This document shows positions 6,393 to 13,174 of a DNA stretch of 15,246 nucleotides, in pieces. The translations under genes were made by a program, and so were the position numbers. The notes under the pieces are model-generated. The model was not told the DNA's origin. It worked only from the letters and a program-made list of their open reading frames with translations, and made no database searches. The stretch is from the NCBI GenBank assembly GCA_029245665.1, contig JAQWOW010000009.1:1-15246 (forward strand), in the 5' to 3' direction. This stretch comes from Polaribacter sp. (GTDB lineage: Bacteria; Bacteroidota; Bacteroidia; Flavobacteriales; Flavobacteriaceae). Position 1 is the stretch's first letter. Every line of letters begins with the position of its first letter.

Positions 6393-7550
6393 TTATTGAC
6401 CACTTAATCTTAAAATATTTTCATAAAAAGCATCTGAATTTGGATCAGAAGGATCTATTTTTCCATATCCAACTTTGTAAAATCTTAAGGCTTTTTTAAT
6501 ATTGTTTCTATTTTCATAGTATCTACCAATATAATATTCGCCTAGAGGTGAGCTAGGAAATAAATTCAAAATCATTTTACCAAATTCACGTAAATAATCA
6601 CCATTTTCTTTTTCAATAATTATATTTTCGATCGCATAAATATCTTTTTCTCTAATCCCTAAATTACTTCCAAATAAGAATTCGATTTCTAAATATTTGT
6701 TTTCTAAGTATGCTATAGCATCTCTGGGAGTAGAATTTTTTATGTTTTTTTCAAATTCGTCTTTTGAAATTGAAGAATAAATTTCAAAAATCTTACTGAT
6801 TGCCCTTGGTATTGCCTCGCTCACTGCAGAGATACTGCTAGGGGTTTTTATATGGTCATTTATAATGTTAAAATTATTCAATCCTAGAGATGAAATCTCT
6901 ATTTGTAATTCTCGAATTTTAGCTTGTTTTTTTAATGAAAATGAAGTTGAATTGTTGGTGTATAGATAAAAAGTATTGTCTTCTTTTAAAAATTTTTTAA
7001 GATTATATGATTCAAATTCTCGATAAACAAAATCAGAAAAAGTAGGATTTATACAGACATATGAGTTTATATAAGGTTCTGGTTCTTTTAAGTAATGACT
7101 GATTATATTTGCGGAAGTTCCCTCACCAATCAGAGAAATAAAGGGAGAGGTTCTAAAATTACTTTCCACATAAAAAATAACTTCATCTCTCACAAATTGA
7201 TAAAATTCAATACTTCTTCTATTCAATTTACCATTATCTATATTAAAATAGGTATCTTCTTTTTTTGTTTTTTCCATAGAAATTCCCACAACAATTTGCT
7301 TAGGAGCTTTGTCTTTTAATGCAAATAAAACAGAATTGCCCACATAGGTATCGAACAGGTACTCTGCATCAAAAACTACGGCTAATGGGTAGTTTTTTAG
7401 ACTATCTTTTTCATATCCCTTTGGTAAATAAATTTTTAAATTTCGAGAAGTCTCTAGGATGTCTGATATTATTGTTTTTTCAATTACTTTTTGTGAAAAC
7501 CCGCTAAAGCAAAAAAGAATAAATATTAGTGAGAATGATTTCTTTATCAT
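6393..7550 (-). CDS. Secreted esterase-fold (alpha/beta hydrolase, Esterase D/Fes family) protein with degenerate nucleophile site and TPR-like tail
   Basis: A 385-residue protein. Residues 1-20 form a signal peptide (charged MIKK, hydrophobic core, CFSGFSQ), so it is probably periplasmic or exported. Residues 30-258 follow the putative-esterase fold: NLKIYLPKGYE, the strand AVVFDAEYLF, the helix FYQFVRDEVIFYVES, and the nucleophile elbow. The elbow reads LIGEGTSA (140-147), where the family expects G-x-S-x-G; the serine position is Gly144 and the last glycine is Ser146. A histidine in the expected place remains (NDHIKTPSS, His233). After residue 320 a helix-pair like a TPR repeat appears (GEYYIGRYYENRNNIKKAL). 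Ser loss suggests a non-catalytic binding or scaffold protein, or an unusual mechanism. It interrupts the plus-strand gene run between menD and menB; a TAATTTTG on the minus strand (7613-7620) may be its promoter. Confidence 0.8.
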   Translation of the reverse strand: MIKKSFSLIFILFCFSGFSQKVIEKTIISDILETSRNLKIYLPKGYEKDSLKNYPLAVVFDAEYLFDTYVGNSVLFALKDKAPKQIVVGISMEKTKKEDTYFNIDNGKLNRRSIEFYQFVRDEVIFYVESNFRTSPFISLIGEGTSANIISHYLKEPEPYINSYVCINPTFSDFVYREFESYNLKKFLKEDNTFYLYTNNSTSFSLKKQAKIRELQIEISSLGLNNFNIINDHIKTPSSISAVSEAIPRAISKIFEIYSSISKDEFEKNIKNSTPRDAIAYLENKYLEIEFLFGSNLGIREKDIYAIENIIIEKENGDYLREFGKMILNLFPSSPLGEYYIGRYYENRNNIKKALRFYKVGYGKIDPSDPNSDAFYENILRLSGQ

Positions 7551-7563
7551 AAATTTGAATCTT

Positions 7564-7571
7564 TATTTTTG
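7564..7571 (+). promoter_or_regulatory. Candidate -7 box (TATTTTTG) for menB
   Basis: An exact TAnnTTTG match in the 69-base gap between the divergent esterase-like gene and menB, giving a menB leader of about 40-45 nt. No clear TTG -33 box is seen at the usual distance. Confidence 0.45.
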
Positions 7572-7585
7572 TGACCATTTATTTT

Positions 7586-7602
7586 GTTCTTCTAAAAAGA
7601 AC
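7586..7602. repeat. Inverted repeat GTTCTT-n5-AAGAAC in the divergent esterase/menB gap
   Basis: Two perfect six-base arms (7586-7591 and 7597-7602) around five bases. It lies in the predicted 5' leader of menB and just upstream of the divergent gene, so it could be an operator or a small leader hairpin. Six-base arms in AT-rich DNA can arise by chance. Confidence 0.35.
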
Positions 7603-7619
7603 GTCCAAAATACAAAATT

Positions 7620-8459
7620 ATGATACAACCTGAGTGGAAAATTGTTAAAGAGTACGAAGATATTACATACAAAAAATGTAATGGAGTTGCTAGAATTGCA
7701 TTTAATAGGCCAAATGTTAGAAATGCCTTTAGACCAAAAACAACCAAAGAATTATACGATGCTTTTTATGATGCTAGTGAAGATGTAAACATCGGTGTAG
7801 TCTTACTTTCTGCAGAAGGACCAAGTACAAAAGATGGCGTTTATTCTTTCTGTTCTGGAGGAGATCAAAAAGCACGAGGACATCAAGGTTATGTTGGGGA
7901 TGATGGATATCACAGACTTAATATTTTAGAAGTTCAGCGTTTGATTCGATTTATGCCAAAGGCAGTAATAGCTGTGGTTCCAGGTTGGGCAGTTGGGGGA
8001 GGCCATAGTTTACATGTAGTCTGTGATTTAACATTGGCAAGTAAAGAACATGCAATTTTTAAACAAACAGATGCAGATGTAACTTCATTTGATGGTGGGT
8101 ATGGGTCTGCTTATTTGGCAAAAATGGTAGGACAGAAAAAAGCAAGAGAGATTTTCTTTTTAGGAAGAAACTATTCTGCTCAAGATGCCTACGATATGGG
8201 AATGGTGAATGCTGTAATCCCTCATGAGGAGTTAGAAAGTACTGCTTTTGAATGGGCTCAAGAAATACTTGAGAAAAGTCCGACTTCCATAAAAATGTTA
8301 AAATTTGCAATGAATTTAACGGATGATGGTATGGTTGGTCAGCAGGTTTTTGCGGGTGAAGCAACCAGACTTGCATATATGACAGACGAAGCAAAAGAAG
8401 GAAGAGATGCTTTTTTAGAGAAGAGAAAACCGAATTTTCCGAAAAAATGGATACCATAG
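7620..8459 (+). CDS. menB: 1,4-dihydroxy-2-naphthoyl-CoA synthase (MenB)
   Basis: A 279-residue crotonase-fold enzyme of menaquinone synthesis that closes the ring of o-succinylbenzoyl-CoA. Diagnostic segments are FCSGGDQKARG (77-87), the mobile loop GYVGDDGYHRLNILEVQ, and VVPGWAVGGGHSLH (119-132), which forms the oxyanion hole. At the second active-site loop it reads KQTDADVTSFDGG. By my recall, type I MenB enzymes have Gly after QT and need bicarbonate, whereas type II enzymes such as that of Mycobacterium tuberculosis have Asp; here Asp151 marks type II. Length and both ends are normal. It is cytosolic, and it shares the pathway with menD at 4276, from which it is split by one minus-strand gene. 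Confidence 0.96.
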   Translation: MIQPEWKIVKEYEDITYKKCNGVARIAFNRPNVRNAFRPKTTKELYDAFYDASEDVNIGVVLLSAEGPSTKDGVYSFCSGGDQKARGHQGYVGDDGYHRLNILEVQRLIRFMPKAVIAVVPGWAVGGGHSLHVVCDLTLASKEHAIFKQTDADVTSFDGGYGSAYLAKMVGQKKAREIFFLGRNYSAQDAYDMGMVNAVIPHEELESTAFEWAQEILEKSPTSIKMLKFAMNLTDDGMVGQQVFAGEATRLAYMTDEAKEGRDAFLEKRKPNFPKKWIP

Positions 8460-8574
8460 ATTTCTCTAATTAGTCCCTAAATTCAGCGGATCATTTGAAT
8501 AGATTTTTTAAAAATCGATAAATCATTTTAAGAATAGCAGTGAATTTTTTTAATTTATAAAACGTTTAAAAAAA

Positions 8575-9444
8575 ATGAAATCACAAGTAGTAACTTTTTT
8601 AATAAAATGCCCAGATCAAAAAGGGTTGGTTGCAAAAATAACCAATTTTTTTTATGAAAAAGGATTTAATATTTTGAGTTGTCAGCAGTATGTAAATTCA
8701 ATTGAAGACACTTATTTTATGAGGGTTCGTTTGAATGCAGATGGAACCAATATTTCTAAGAACGAATTAGAAAATAGTTTTTTAGAATTGGCAGATCCAT
8801 TACAATTTAGTTGGTCTGTACATTATGGAGAAAAAAAACAAAATGTGGCTATTTTGGTTTCGCATACGAGTCACAATTTATACGATTTGTTAGAGCGTTC
8901 TAAAGAAGGTCGTTTGGATTGTAATGTGAAGATGATTATCAGTAACCACAACAAATTAAGACATATTGCAGAAATGTTTGATATTCCTTTTTATTACCTT
9001 CCGATCTCTGAGGGAACTAAAGAGGAGCAAGAGGGACAAATTATTAAATTATTAGATTCTAATACCATAGATTTGGTAATTATGGCAAGATATATGCAGA
9101 TTTTATCTTCTCATTTTATCAATCATTATCCAGAAAAAATCATCAATATTCACCATTCATTTTTACCAGCTTTTCAAGGAGCAAATCCATACAAGAAAGC
9201 ATATGAAAGAGGTGTAAAATTAATAGGCGCAACAGCCCATTATGCTACGGAAGATTTAGATGAAGGTCCTATTATTGAGCAAGATGTAAAGCCTGTAAGT
9301 CACGAAAGTACTCCAACAACATTAAAGAGAATTGGTGCAGATATTGAAAAGCTAGTTTTAGCAAGAGCCGTAAAAAATCATTTAAATCATCAAATTATAG
9401 TTTCTGGAAACAGGGCCATTGTTTTTCCAGAAGCGGGTGAGTAG
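8575..9444 (+). CDS. purU: Formyltetrahydrofolate deformylase (PurU)
   Basis: A 289-residue protein with an N-terminal ACT domain (about 5-82, opening CPDQKGLVAKITNF) and a formyltransferase-fold domain (about 90-289). The catalytic triad of the family is visible: Asn191 and His193 in NIHHSFLPAF and Asp229 in EDLDEGPI. PurU hydrolyses 10-formyl-THF to formate and THF, balancing one-carbon pools and supplying formate to PurT in bacteria that have it. The ACT domain is the usual site of allosteric control by methionine and glycine in E. coli. The gene is preceded by a 115-base AT-rich gap without a recognisable TAnnTTTG box or clear terminator for menB, and is followed by the FAH-family gene 90 bases later. 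Confidence 0.95.
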   Translation: MKSQVVTFLIKCPDQKGLVAKITNFFYEKGFNILSCQQYVNSIEDTYFMRVRLNADGTNISKNELENSFLELADPLQFSWSVHYGEKKQNVAILVSHTSHNLYDLLERSKEGRLDCNVKMIISNHNKLRHIAEMFDIPFYYLPISEGTKEEQEGQIIKLLDSNTIDLVIMARYMQILSSHFINHYPEKIINIHHSFLPAFQGANPYKKAYERGVKLIGATAHYATEDLDEGPIIEQDVKPVSHESTPTTLKRIGADIEKLVLARAVKNHLNHQIIVSGNRAIVFPEAGE

Positions 9445-9534
9445 ATATTTTAGTACTTTTTAGGAAGTATTATTCAGTTTGGAGTATGTTATCTTAGCTT
9501 TTAATTTTTGAAGCATTCAAATTTTAAATACATA

Positions 9535-10143
9535 ATGAAAATAATTTGTATTGGGCGCAACTACGCAAAACACATCGAAGAACTTGAGAATGAAAGACCA
9601 GAAAATCCAGTTGTATTTTTAAAGCCAGATTCTTCTATTTTACCAAAAAAGAACCCTTTTTTTATTCCTCCTTTTTCTGATGATATTCATTATGAAGTTG
9701 AAATTTTAGTAAAGATTAACAAAGTAGGTAAGCATATAGACAAAAATTTTTCCCACAAATATTATGATGAAATCGGATTGGGAATTGATTTCACAGCACG
9801 TGATATTCAAGCAAAATGCAAAGAAAGTGGCTTGCCATGGGAAAAAGCAAAAGCGTTTGATGGAAGTGCAGTTGTTGGTGAGTTTTATCCGAAAGAAGAA
9901 TTTGATTTAGCTAATTTGAAATTTCAATTATATCAAAATGATGCTATTGTTCAAGAAGGAAATACAGACGCTATGTTGTGGAATATAGATGAATTAATTT
10001 CTTATGTATCTCAATATTTTACCTTAAAAAAAGGAGATATAATCTTTACGGGAACTCCAGCAGGTGTGGGTAAAGTTTTTGAGAATGATGTTTTAAAAGG
10101 AATGATAGAAGGAAAAGAGGCTTTTACCATTCGGGTGAAGTAA
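9535..10143 (+). CDS. Fumarylacetoacetate hydrolase (FAH) family protein
   Basis: A 202-residue protein when started at the ATG at 9535. An upstream in-frame TTG at 9508 would add nine residues, but the family start KIICIGRNYAKHIEEL follows this ATG directly, so the ATG is preferred. FAH-family features are RNYAKHI near the start, the metal-ligand region HYEVEILV, GIDFTARDIQ, and LPWEKAKAFDGSAVVG, with the closing IIFTGTPAGVGKV. The size fits the single-domain branch that includes oxaloacetate decarboxylase/acylpyruvase FAHD1-like and 2-oxohept-3-enedioate hydratase-like enzymes. The metal would be Mg or Mn. The exact substrate is uncertain; with no aromatic catabolism genes nearby, a housekeeping oxaloacetate or acylpyruvate role is the more likely one. 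Confidence 0.9.
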   Translation: MKIICIGRNYAKHIEELENERPENPVVFLKPDSSILPKKNPFFIPPFSDDIHYEVEILVKINKVGKHIDKNFSHKYYDEIGLGIDFTARDIQAKCKESGLPWEKAKAFDGSAVVGEFYPKEEFDLANLKFQLYQNDAIVQEGNTDAMLWNIDELISYVSQYFTLKKGDIIFTGTPAGVGKVFENDVLKGMIEGKEAFTIRVK

Positions 10144-10172
10144 TTTATGATAAGTTTGCAGGGTTAAATATT

Positions 10173-11096
10173 CTATTTAGATTGACTCAATAGCCAATCA
10201 TAAATATCTTGTCCAGCATAAACTCTTCTCCAAGTTTCTATATGATCTGTATCTTCATGAATAGTAAGTCTAACTTTATGATGACCAAACTCTTTTAATT
10301 TATTAATTCCACTGTAAAAATATTCAGATGGGACTGCTTTGTCCTTTCCGCCGGCAATATTCCAAATAGGTATTTTTTTTTCTGCAATAGATTTTATTAA
10401 ATTTGGAAATGCAAATCCTACTATTGGGTTTATCGCTGCAAATTTATTTGGATATTTACTAGCTGTATGCCAAGTCCCATATCCACCAAAACTCAGACCG
10501 GTTAAATAAACTCTTTTATCATCAGCCTTGTAGTTTTTTAAGGTACTATCAATCATACTTATCAAATCTTCTTGTACGTTATTCCAGCCATATTTATTTA
10601 TAAAATTTATTCTAGCTTCTGGTATTGTATCATTCATAATACGATTCAATTTTTCATAAGTAAACCTAGGTTTAGGTCGATTAGGAGTTCCAGTTTTTAA
10701 TCGTTTCGGAATAGATTCTGTAGTTCTATTTGTGATATAATCAATTCCTTGCTTGTCCAAATCAAACATATGTAGTTGTGGAGCAATAATAATAAAAGGC
10801 AAGTCTCTTTTTTGAACCCAAGATTCATATAATGGTCCGTGAATTTGTATGTATTCTAATTCACTTTTACCATTTCCACGTTCTCCATTTCCATGAAGAA
10901 ACATTAAAATAGGCCAATTTTTGTCTGATTCTTTATATCCTTTCGGCAGGTATAAAAAATATTCTCGATCTGAATTGTCTAGAAAACTTGTATAGGGAAT
11001 ACGTACCAATTGTTCTTCTGATTTTTTTATATTAATTGAAGAGCAAGAAGAGATAATGACGGATATAATTAACAGGAAACTATAGGAGACTTTCAT
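10173..11096 (-). CDS. Lipoprotein alpha/beta hydrolase (LpqC/PHB-depolymerase-like esterase)
   Basis: Started at the ATG at 11096 the protein has 307 residues. A TTG at 11117 would add seven, but it overlaps a promoter-like TAAATTTG (11115-11122, minus strand). Residues 1-18 are a lipoprotein signal ending in the lipobox-like ISSC with Cys18, so the enzyme is probably membrane-anchored; no acidic surface-export signal follows the Cys. The hydrolase fold shows FLYLPKGYKESD, the oxyanion turn LHGNGERG, the nucleophile elbow TGLSFGGYGTW (Ser202), an acid in AGGKDKAVP (Asp252) and a histidine in TDHIETW (His285). A stretch of about 50 residues between the strand FIIIAPQL and YGWNNVQEDL, rich in Lys, Arg, Thr and Pro, is longer than I expect for the family. 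Substrate unknown; esters of polysaccharides or polyesters are plausible. Confidence 0.85.
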   Translation of the reverse strand: MKVSYSFLLIISVIISSCSSINIKKSEEQLVRIPYTSFLDNSDREYFLYLPKGYKESDKNWPILMFLHGNGERGNGKSELEYIQIHGPLYESWVQKRDLPFIIIAPQLHMFDLDKQGIDYITNRTTESIPKRLKTGTPNRPKPRFTYEKLNRIMNDTIPEARINFINKYGWNNVQEDLISMIDSTLKNYKADDKRVYLTGLSFGGYGTWHTASKYPNKFAAINPIVGFAFPNLIKSIAEKKIPIWNIAGGKDKAVPSEYFYSGINKLKEFGHHKVRLTIHEDTDHIETWRRVYAGQDIYDWLLSQSK

Positions 11097-11114
11097 TGAT
11101 TTGATATTTATCTT

Positions 11115-11122
11115 CAAATTTA
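11115..11122 (-). promoter_or_regulatory. Candidate -7 box (TAAATTTG) for the lipoprotein hydrolase
   Basis: Read on the minus strand it matches TAnnTTTG and lies 19 bases before the ATG at 11096. Its last three bases form the alternative TTG start, which argues against that start being used. Confidence 0.45.
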
Positions 11123-11145
11123 ATTTAAATATTAATACTTGTTCC

Positions 11146-11153
11146 TATTTTTG
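11146..11153 (+). promoter_or_regulatory. Candidate -7 box (TATTTTTG) for cinA
   Basis: An exact TAnnTTTG match 17 bases before the cinA ATG, giving a very short leader. No TTG -33 box is seen upstream. It faces away from the box at 11115-11122, so the 74-base gap would hold two divergent promoters. Confidence 0.45.
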
Positions 11154-11170
11154 TATCATAATCACACATC

Positions 11171-12412
11171 ATGAATGCAGAAATTATAACAATCGGAGAC
11201 GAAATTTTGATAGGTCAAATTGTAGACACCAATTCTCAATGGATTGGAAAACAATTGAATAAAATAGGTGTTTCAGTATATCAAATAACTTCCATTCAAG
11301 ATGACAAACAGCACATTCTAAATGCCTTAAAAGAAGCACAAGATAGAGTTGGTATTGTAATACTTACAGGAGGATTAGGACCCACAAAAGATGACATTAC
11401 TAAAAAAACAATTGCAGAATTCTTTCATGATACTGAGCATATAGAGTATCCACAAGTAGTTACTCATATTCAAGGATTGTTTAAAAAAATAAATCATCCA
11501 TTTAAAGAAATTCAACGAACACAGGCCAAATTACCATCAAAAGCCACTTTGTTAATGAATAATTTTGGAACCGCACCAGGAATGTGGTTTTATGAAAATA
11601 AGACTGTTTTTGTCTCTCTTCCGGGAGTTCCATATGAAATGAAAGGGTTGGTGTCAAATGAAGTTTTACCAAGAATACAGAAGCAATTTAAGCTTCCATT
11701 TATCATTCATAAGACAATTATGACTTATGGGCAAGGAGAGAGCACTATTGCAGAAAGAATCGAAGATTTTGAAAATAAGCTTCCGGCATTTATTAAGTTA
11801 GCCTATTTGCCTTCTTTTGGTAGAGTGCGTTTGCGATTATCCGCTAAAGGCGATAACAAAAAAGTTTTAGAAAAAGAATTAGATGAAAAAGTGAATGAGC
11901 TGTATCAATTAATTCCCGAAATAATTACAGGTTTAGATGATGATGCCTCTTTAGAAAAAAGAGTAGGTGACTTGCTTAAAATGCGCAATAAGACAATAGC
12001 TACTGCAGAAAGTTTAACCGGAGGTAAAATTGCATCAACTTTGGTCTCTATTGCAGGAGCATCAGCATACTTTAAAGGAAGTTTTATAACCTATTGTGCA
12101 GAAACTAAAATTAATTTATTGGATGTTTCTCAAGAAACTATCAAAAAACATACTGTAGTTAGTAAAGAAGTAGCTTTAGAGATGGCAAGAGGAGCCAAGC
12201 AAAAACTTCAGACAAATTATGCAATTGCAGTAACAGGTAATGCAGGGCCAACCTCAGACAATAATGATAAGAGTTTAGGACTCGTTTACATTGCTTTTAT
12301 CTCCGATGAGAAAGAGTGTGTTCAAGAATTTAATTTTGGTCAGCCAAGAGAAAAAGTAATCAATAGAACAGTCAGTAAATCACTTGAGATTTTACAAAAA
12401 GAAATTCTTTAA
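11171..12412 (+). CDS. cinA: CinA family nicotinamide-nucleotide amidohydrolase / competence-damage-inducible protein A
   Basis: A 413-residue two-domain protein of normal length. Residues 1-170 are the MoCF-like (COG1058) domain with AEIITIGDEILIGQI at the start, VILTGGLGPTKDD, and the loop FVSLPGVPYEM; this domain has ADP-ribose pyrophosphatase activity in studied members. Residues about 255-413 are the C-terminal amidase domain with TIATAESLTGGKIA, GSFITY and AVTGNAGP. Together these act on pyridine nucleotide breakdown products and regenerate nicotinate mononucleotide; the competence name is historical and no competence gene is visible here. The gene precedes the ribosomal protein operon, which has its own promoter 18 bases after the cinA stop, so co-transcription is possible but not required. 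Confidence 0.94.
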   Translation: MNAEIITIGDEILIGQIVDTNSQWIGKQLNKIGVSVYQITSIQDDKQHILNALKEAQDRVGIVILTGGLGPTKDDITKKTIAEFFHDTEHIEYPQVVTHIQGLFKKINHPFKEIQRTQAKLPSKATLLMNNFGTAPGMWFYENKTVFVSLPGVPYEMKGLVSNEVLPRIQKQFKLPFIIHKTIMTYGQGESTIAERIEDFENKLPAFIKLAYLPSFGRVRLRLSAKGDNKKVLEKELDEKVNELYQLIPEIITGLDDDASLEKRVGDLLKMRNKTIATAESLTGGKIASTLVSIAGASAYFKGSFITYCAETKINLLDVSQETIKKHTVVSKEVALEMARGAKQKLQTNYAIAVTGNAGPTSDNNDKSLGLVYIAFISDEKECVQEFNFGQPREKVINRTVSKSLEILQKEIL

Positions 12413-12429
12413 AAATTTGTGAAATTGTT

Positions 12430-12460
12430 TTGTTCAGGATTAGATTTATTTGTAGATTTG
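12430..12460 (+). promoter_or_regulatory. Promoter of the rpmB-rpmG-DUF4295 operon
   Basis: TTG (12430-12432, within TTTTG) and TAGATTTG (12453-12460) are 20 bases apart, an excellent fit to TTG-N17-23-TAnnTTTG. The start would be near 12465, giving a leader of about 35 nt to the original rpmB ATG at 12501. Confidence 0.7.
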
Positions 12461-12500
12461 CACCTCGTTTAGAGATAACACTATAAATACTGTCGAAAAA

Positions 12501-12536
12501 ATGTCTAGAGTTTGTGAATAAACAGGGAAAAAAGCA
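12501..12536 (+). pseudogene. rpmB: Disrupted N-terminal segment of rpmB: six codons, then an in-frame TAA
   Basis: From ATG 12501 the frame reads MSRVCE, then TAA at 12519-12521, then TGKKA, and joins the L28 frame at Met13 (12537). The bL28 proteins of flavobacteria, as I know them, begin MSRVCELTGKKAMVGNN or close to it, so every residue fits except the stop where Leu is expected. TTA to TAA is a single change at 12520. It may be a real mutation, a sequencing error, or a stop that is bypassed. It cannot be settled from this sequence alone. Confidence 0.8.
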
Positions 12537-12740
12537 ATGGTTGGGAACAACGTTTCTCACGCTTTAAATAGAACTAAGAGAAAGTTTGACGCTAACCTAA
12601 TGACAAAGCGTTTTTATATCCCAGAAGAAGATAAATGGATTACCTTAAAAATATCTGCTTCTGCATTAAAAAATATTAACAGGAAAGGAATTTCTGCAGT
12701 TATAAAAGAAGCGAGAGCTAACGGAATTTTAACTAAATAA
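12537..12740 (+). CDS. rpmB: 50S ribosomal protein L28 (bL28), intact portion from Met13
   Basis: The open frame from ATG 12537 gives 67 residues with the clear bL28 body: MVGNNVSHALNRTKRKF, RFYIPEEDKWITLK and the C-terminal ISAVIKEARANG. The family in Bacteroidota has about 78-80 residues; the missing first 12 codons exist upstream at 12501 but are cut off by a TAA at codon 7. If the stop is real, translation could restart at this ATG, 15 bases past the stop and preceded by a purine-rich stretch (AGGGAAAAAAGCA) of the kind that favours initiation. L28 binds 23S rRNA near the E site and helps assemble the large subunit. The next gene, rpmG, follows after 26 bases, as is usual for this operon. 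Confidence 0.85.
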   Translation: MVGNNVSHALNRTKRKFDANLMTKRFYIPEEDKWITLKISASALKNINRKGISAVIKEARANGILTK

Positions 12741-12766
12741 GCTCAAGCGATTTAAATTTTATACAA

Positions 12767-12949
12767 ATGGCAAAAAAAGGAAATAGAGTTCAAGTAATCT
12801 TAGAATGTACAGAGCACAAAGCTTCAGGAGAAAGAGGTACTTCTAGATATATTACAACCAAGAACAAGAAGAATACTCCAGATAGATTGGAAATTAAAAA
12901 ATTCAACTCTATCTTAAAGAAAATGACTGTTCACAAAGAAATTAAATAA
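12767..12949 (+). CDS. rpmG: 50S ribosomal protein L33 (bL33)
   Basis: A 60-residue basic protein with the L33 pattern: MAKKGNRVQVILECTEH at the start, RYITTKNKKNTPDRLEIKKF in the middle and a lysine-rich end. Only one cysteine (Cys14) remains of the zinc-binding CxxC pairs found in other L33 types, so it is the zinc-independent form. Length is normal for Bacteroidota. It lies between rpmB and the DUF4295 gene on the same strand with gaps of 26 and 50 bases, in the usual three-gene ribosomal operon. Confidence 0.96.
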   Translation: MAKKGNRVQVILECTEHKASGERGTSRYITTKNKKNTPDRLEIKKFNSILKKMTVHKEIK

Positions 12950-12999
12950 TTAAAATATCTAGAACTCAGAACAGAGCATATAGATTTAAAATTTAGACA

Positions 13000-13152
13000 A
13001 TGGCAAAAAAATCAGTAGCATCGTTACAGACAGGAGCAAAAAGATTAACCAAAGCTATCAAAATGGTAAAGTCTCCAAAATCAGGAGCTTACACTTTTGT
13101 AGAATCAATCATGGATCCTTCAAAAGTAAACGACTTTTTAGCAAAAAAGTAA
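13000..13152 (+). CDS. DUF4295 family small ribosome-associated protein
   Basis: A 50-residue basic protein beginning MAKKSVASLQTGAKRLTKA, followed by MVKSPKSGAYTFVESIMDP and ending FLAKK. It matches DUF4295, a family I know only from Bacteroidota and always next to rpmG. I recall that structural work on the Flavobacterium johnsoniae ribosome assigned this family as a large-subunit protein named bL38; that assignment is from memory. The ATG at 13000 follows an AT-rich spacer typical of initiation sites here, and the TAA at 13150-13152 is followed closely by a strong terminator that closes the operon. Confidence 0.92.
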   Translation: MAKKSVASLQTGAKRLTKAIKMVKSPKSGAYTFVESIMDPSKVNDFLAKK

Positions 13153-13174
13153 TTTTTACTTCATAAAAATATAC

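Noticed and set aside
7095..7507. Two adjoining plus-strand open frames (7095-7319 and 7319-7507)
   Set aside because: Both are antisense to the esterase-fold gene and have no domain-like content; the ATG contact is chance.
8059..8457. A 132-codon open frame on the minus strand inside menB
   Set aside because: It lies antisense to a well-identified enzyme, is full of Leu, His, Phe and Ser from reversed codons and resembles no family. It is a shadow of menB.
8501..8516. GATTTTTTAAAAATC palindrome-like stretch after menB as a terminator
   Set aside because: Its arms are only A and T beyond one G/C pair, there is almost no loop and no separate U-tract, so it is expected by chance in AT-rich DNA.
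9508..9534. TTG start giving nine extra residues to the FAH-family protein
   Set aside because: The family N-terminus begins at the ATG at 9535, and the upstream bases look like leader.
11097..11117. TTG start giving seven extra residues to the lipoprotein hydrolase
   Set aside because: The ATG at 11096 gives a standard 18-residue lipoprotein signal, and the TTG is part of a promoter-like box.
12461..12500. Ribosomal-protein leader or riboswitch before rpmB
   Set aside because: The leader is only about 35 nt and I could see no stable hairpin or known motif in it.
12372..12560. A 62-codon minus-strand frame across the cinA/rpmB boundary
   Set aside because: It overlaps the end of cinA, the operon promoter and the rpmB start, and has no recognisable features.
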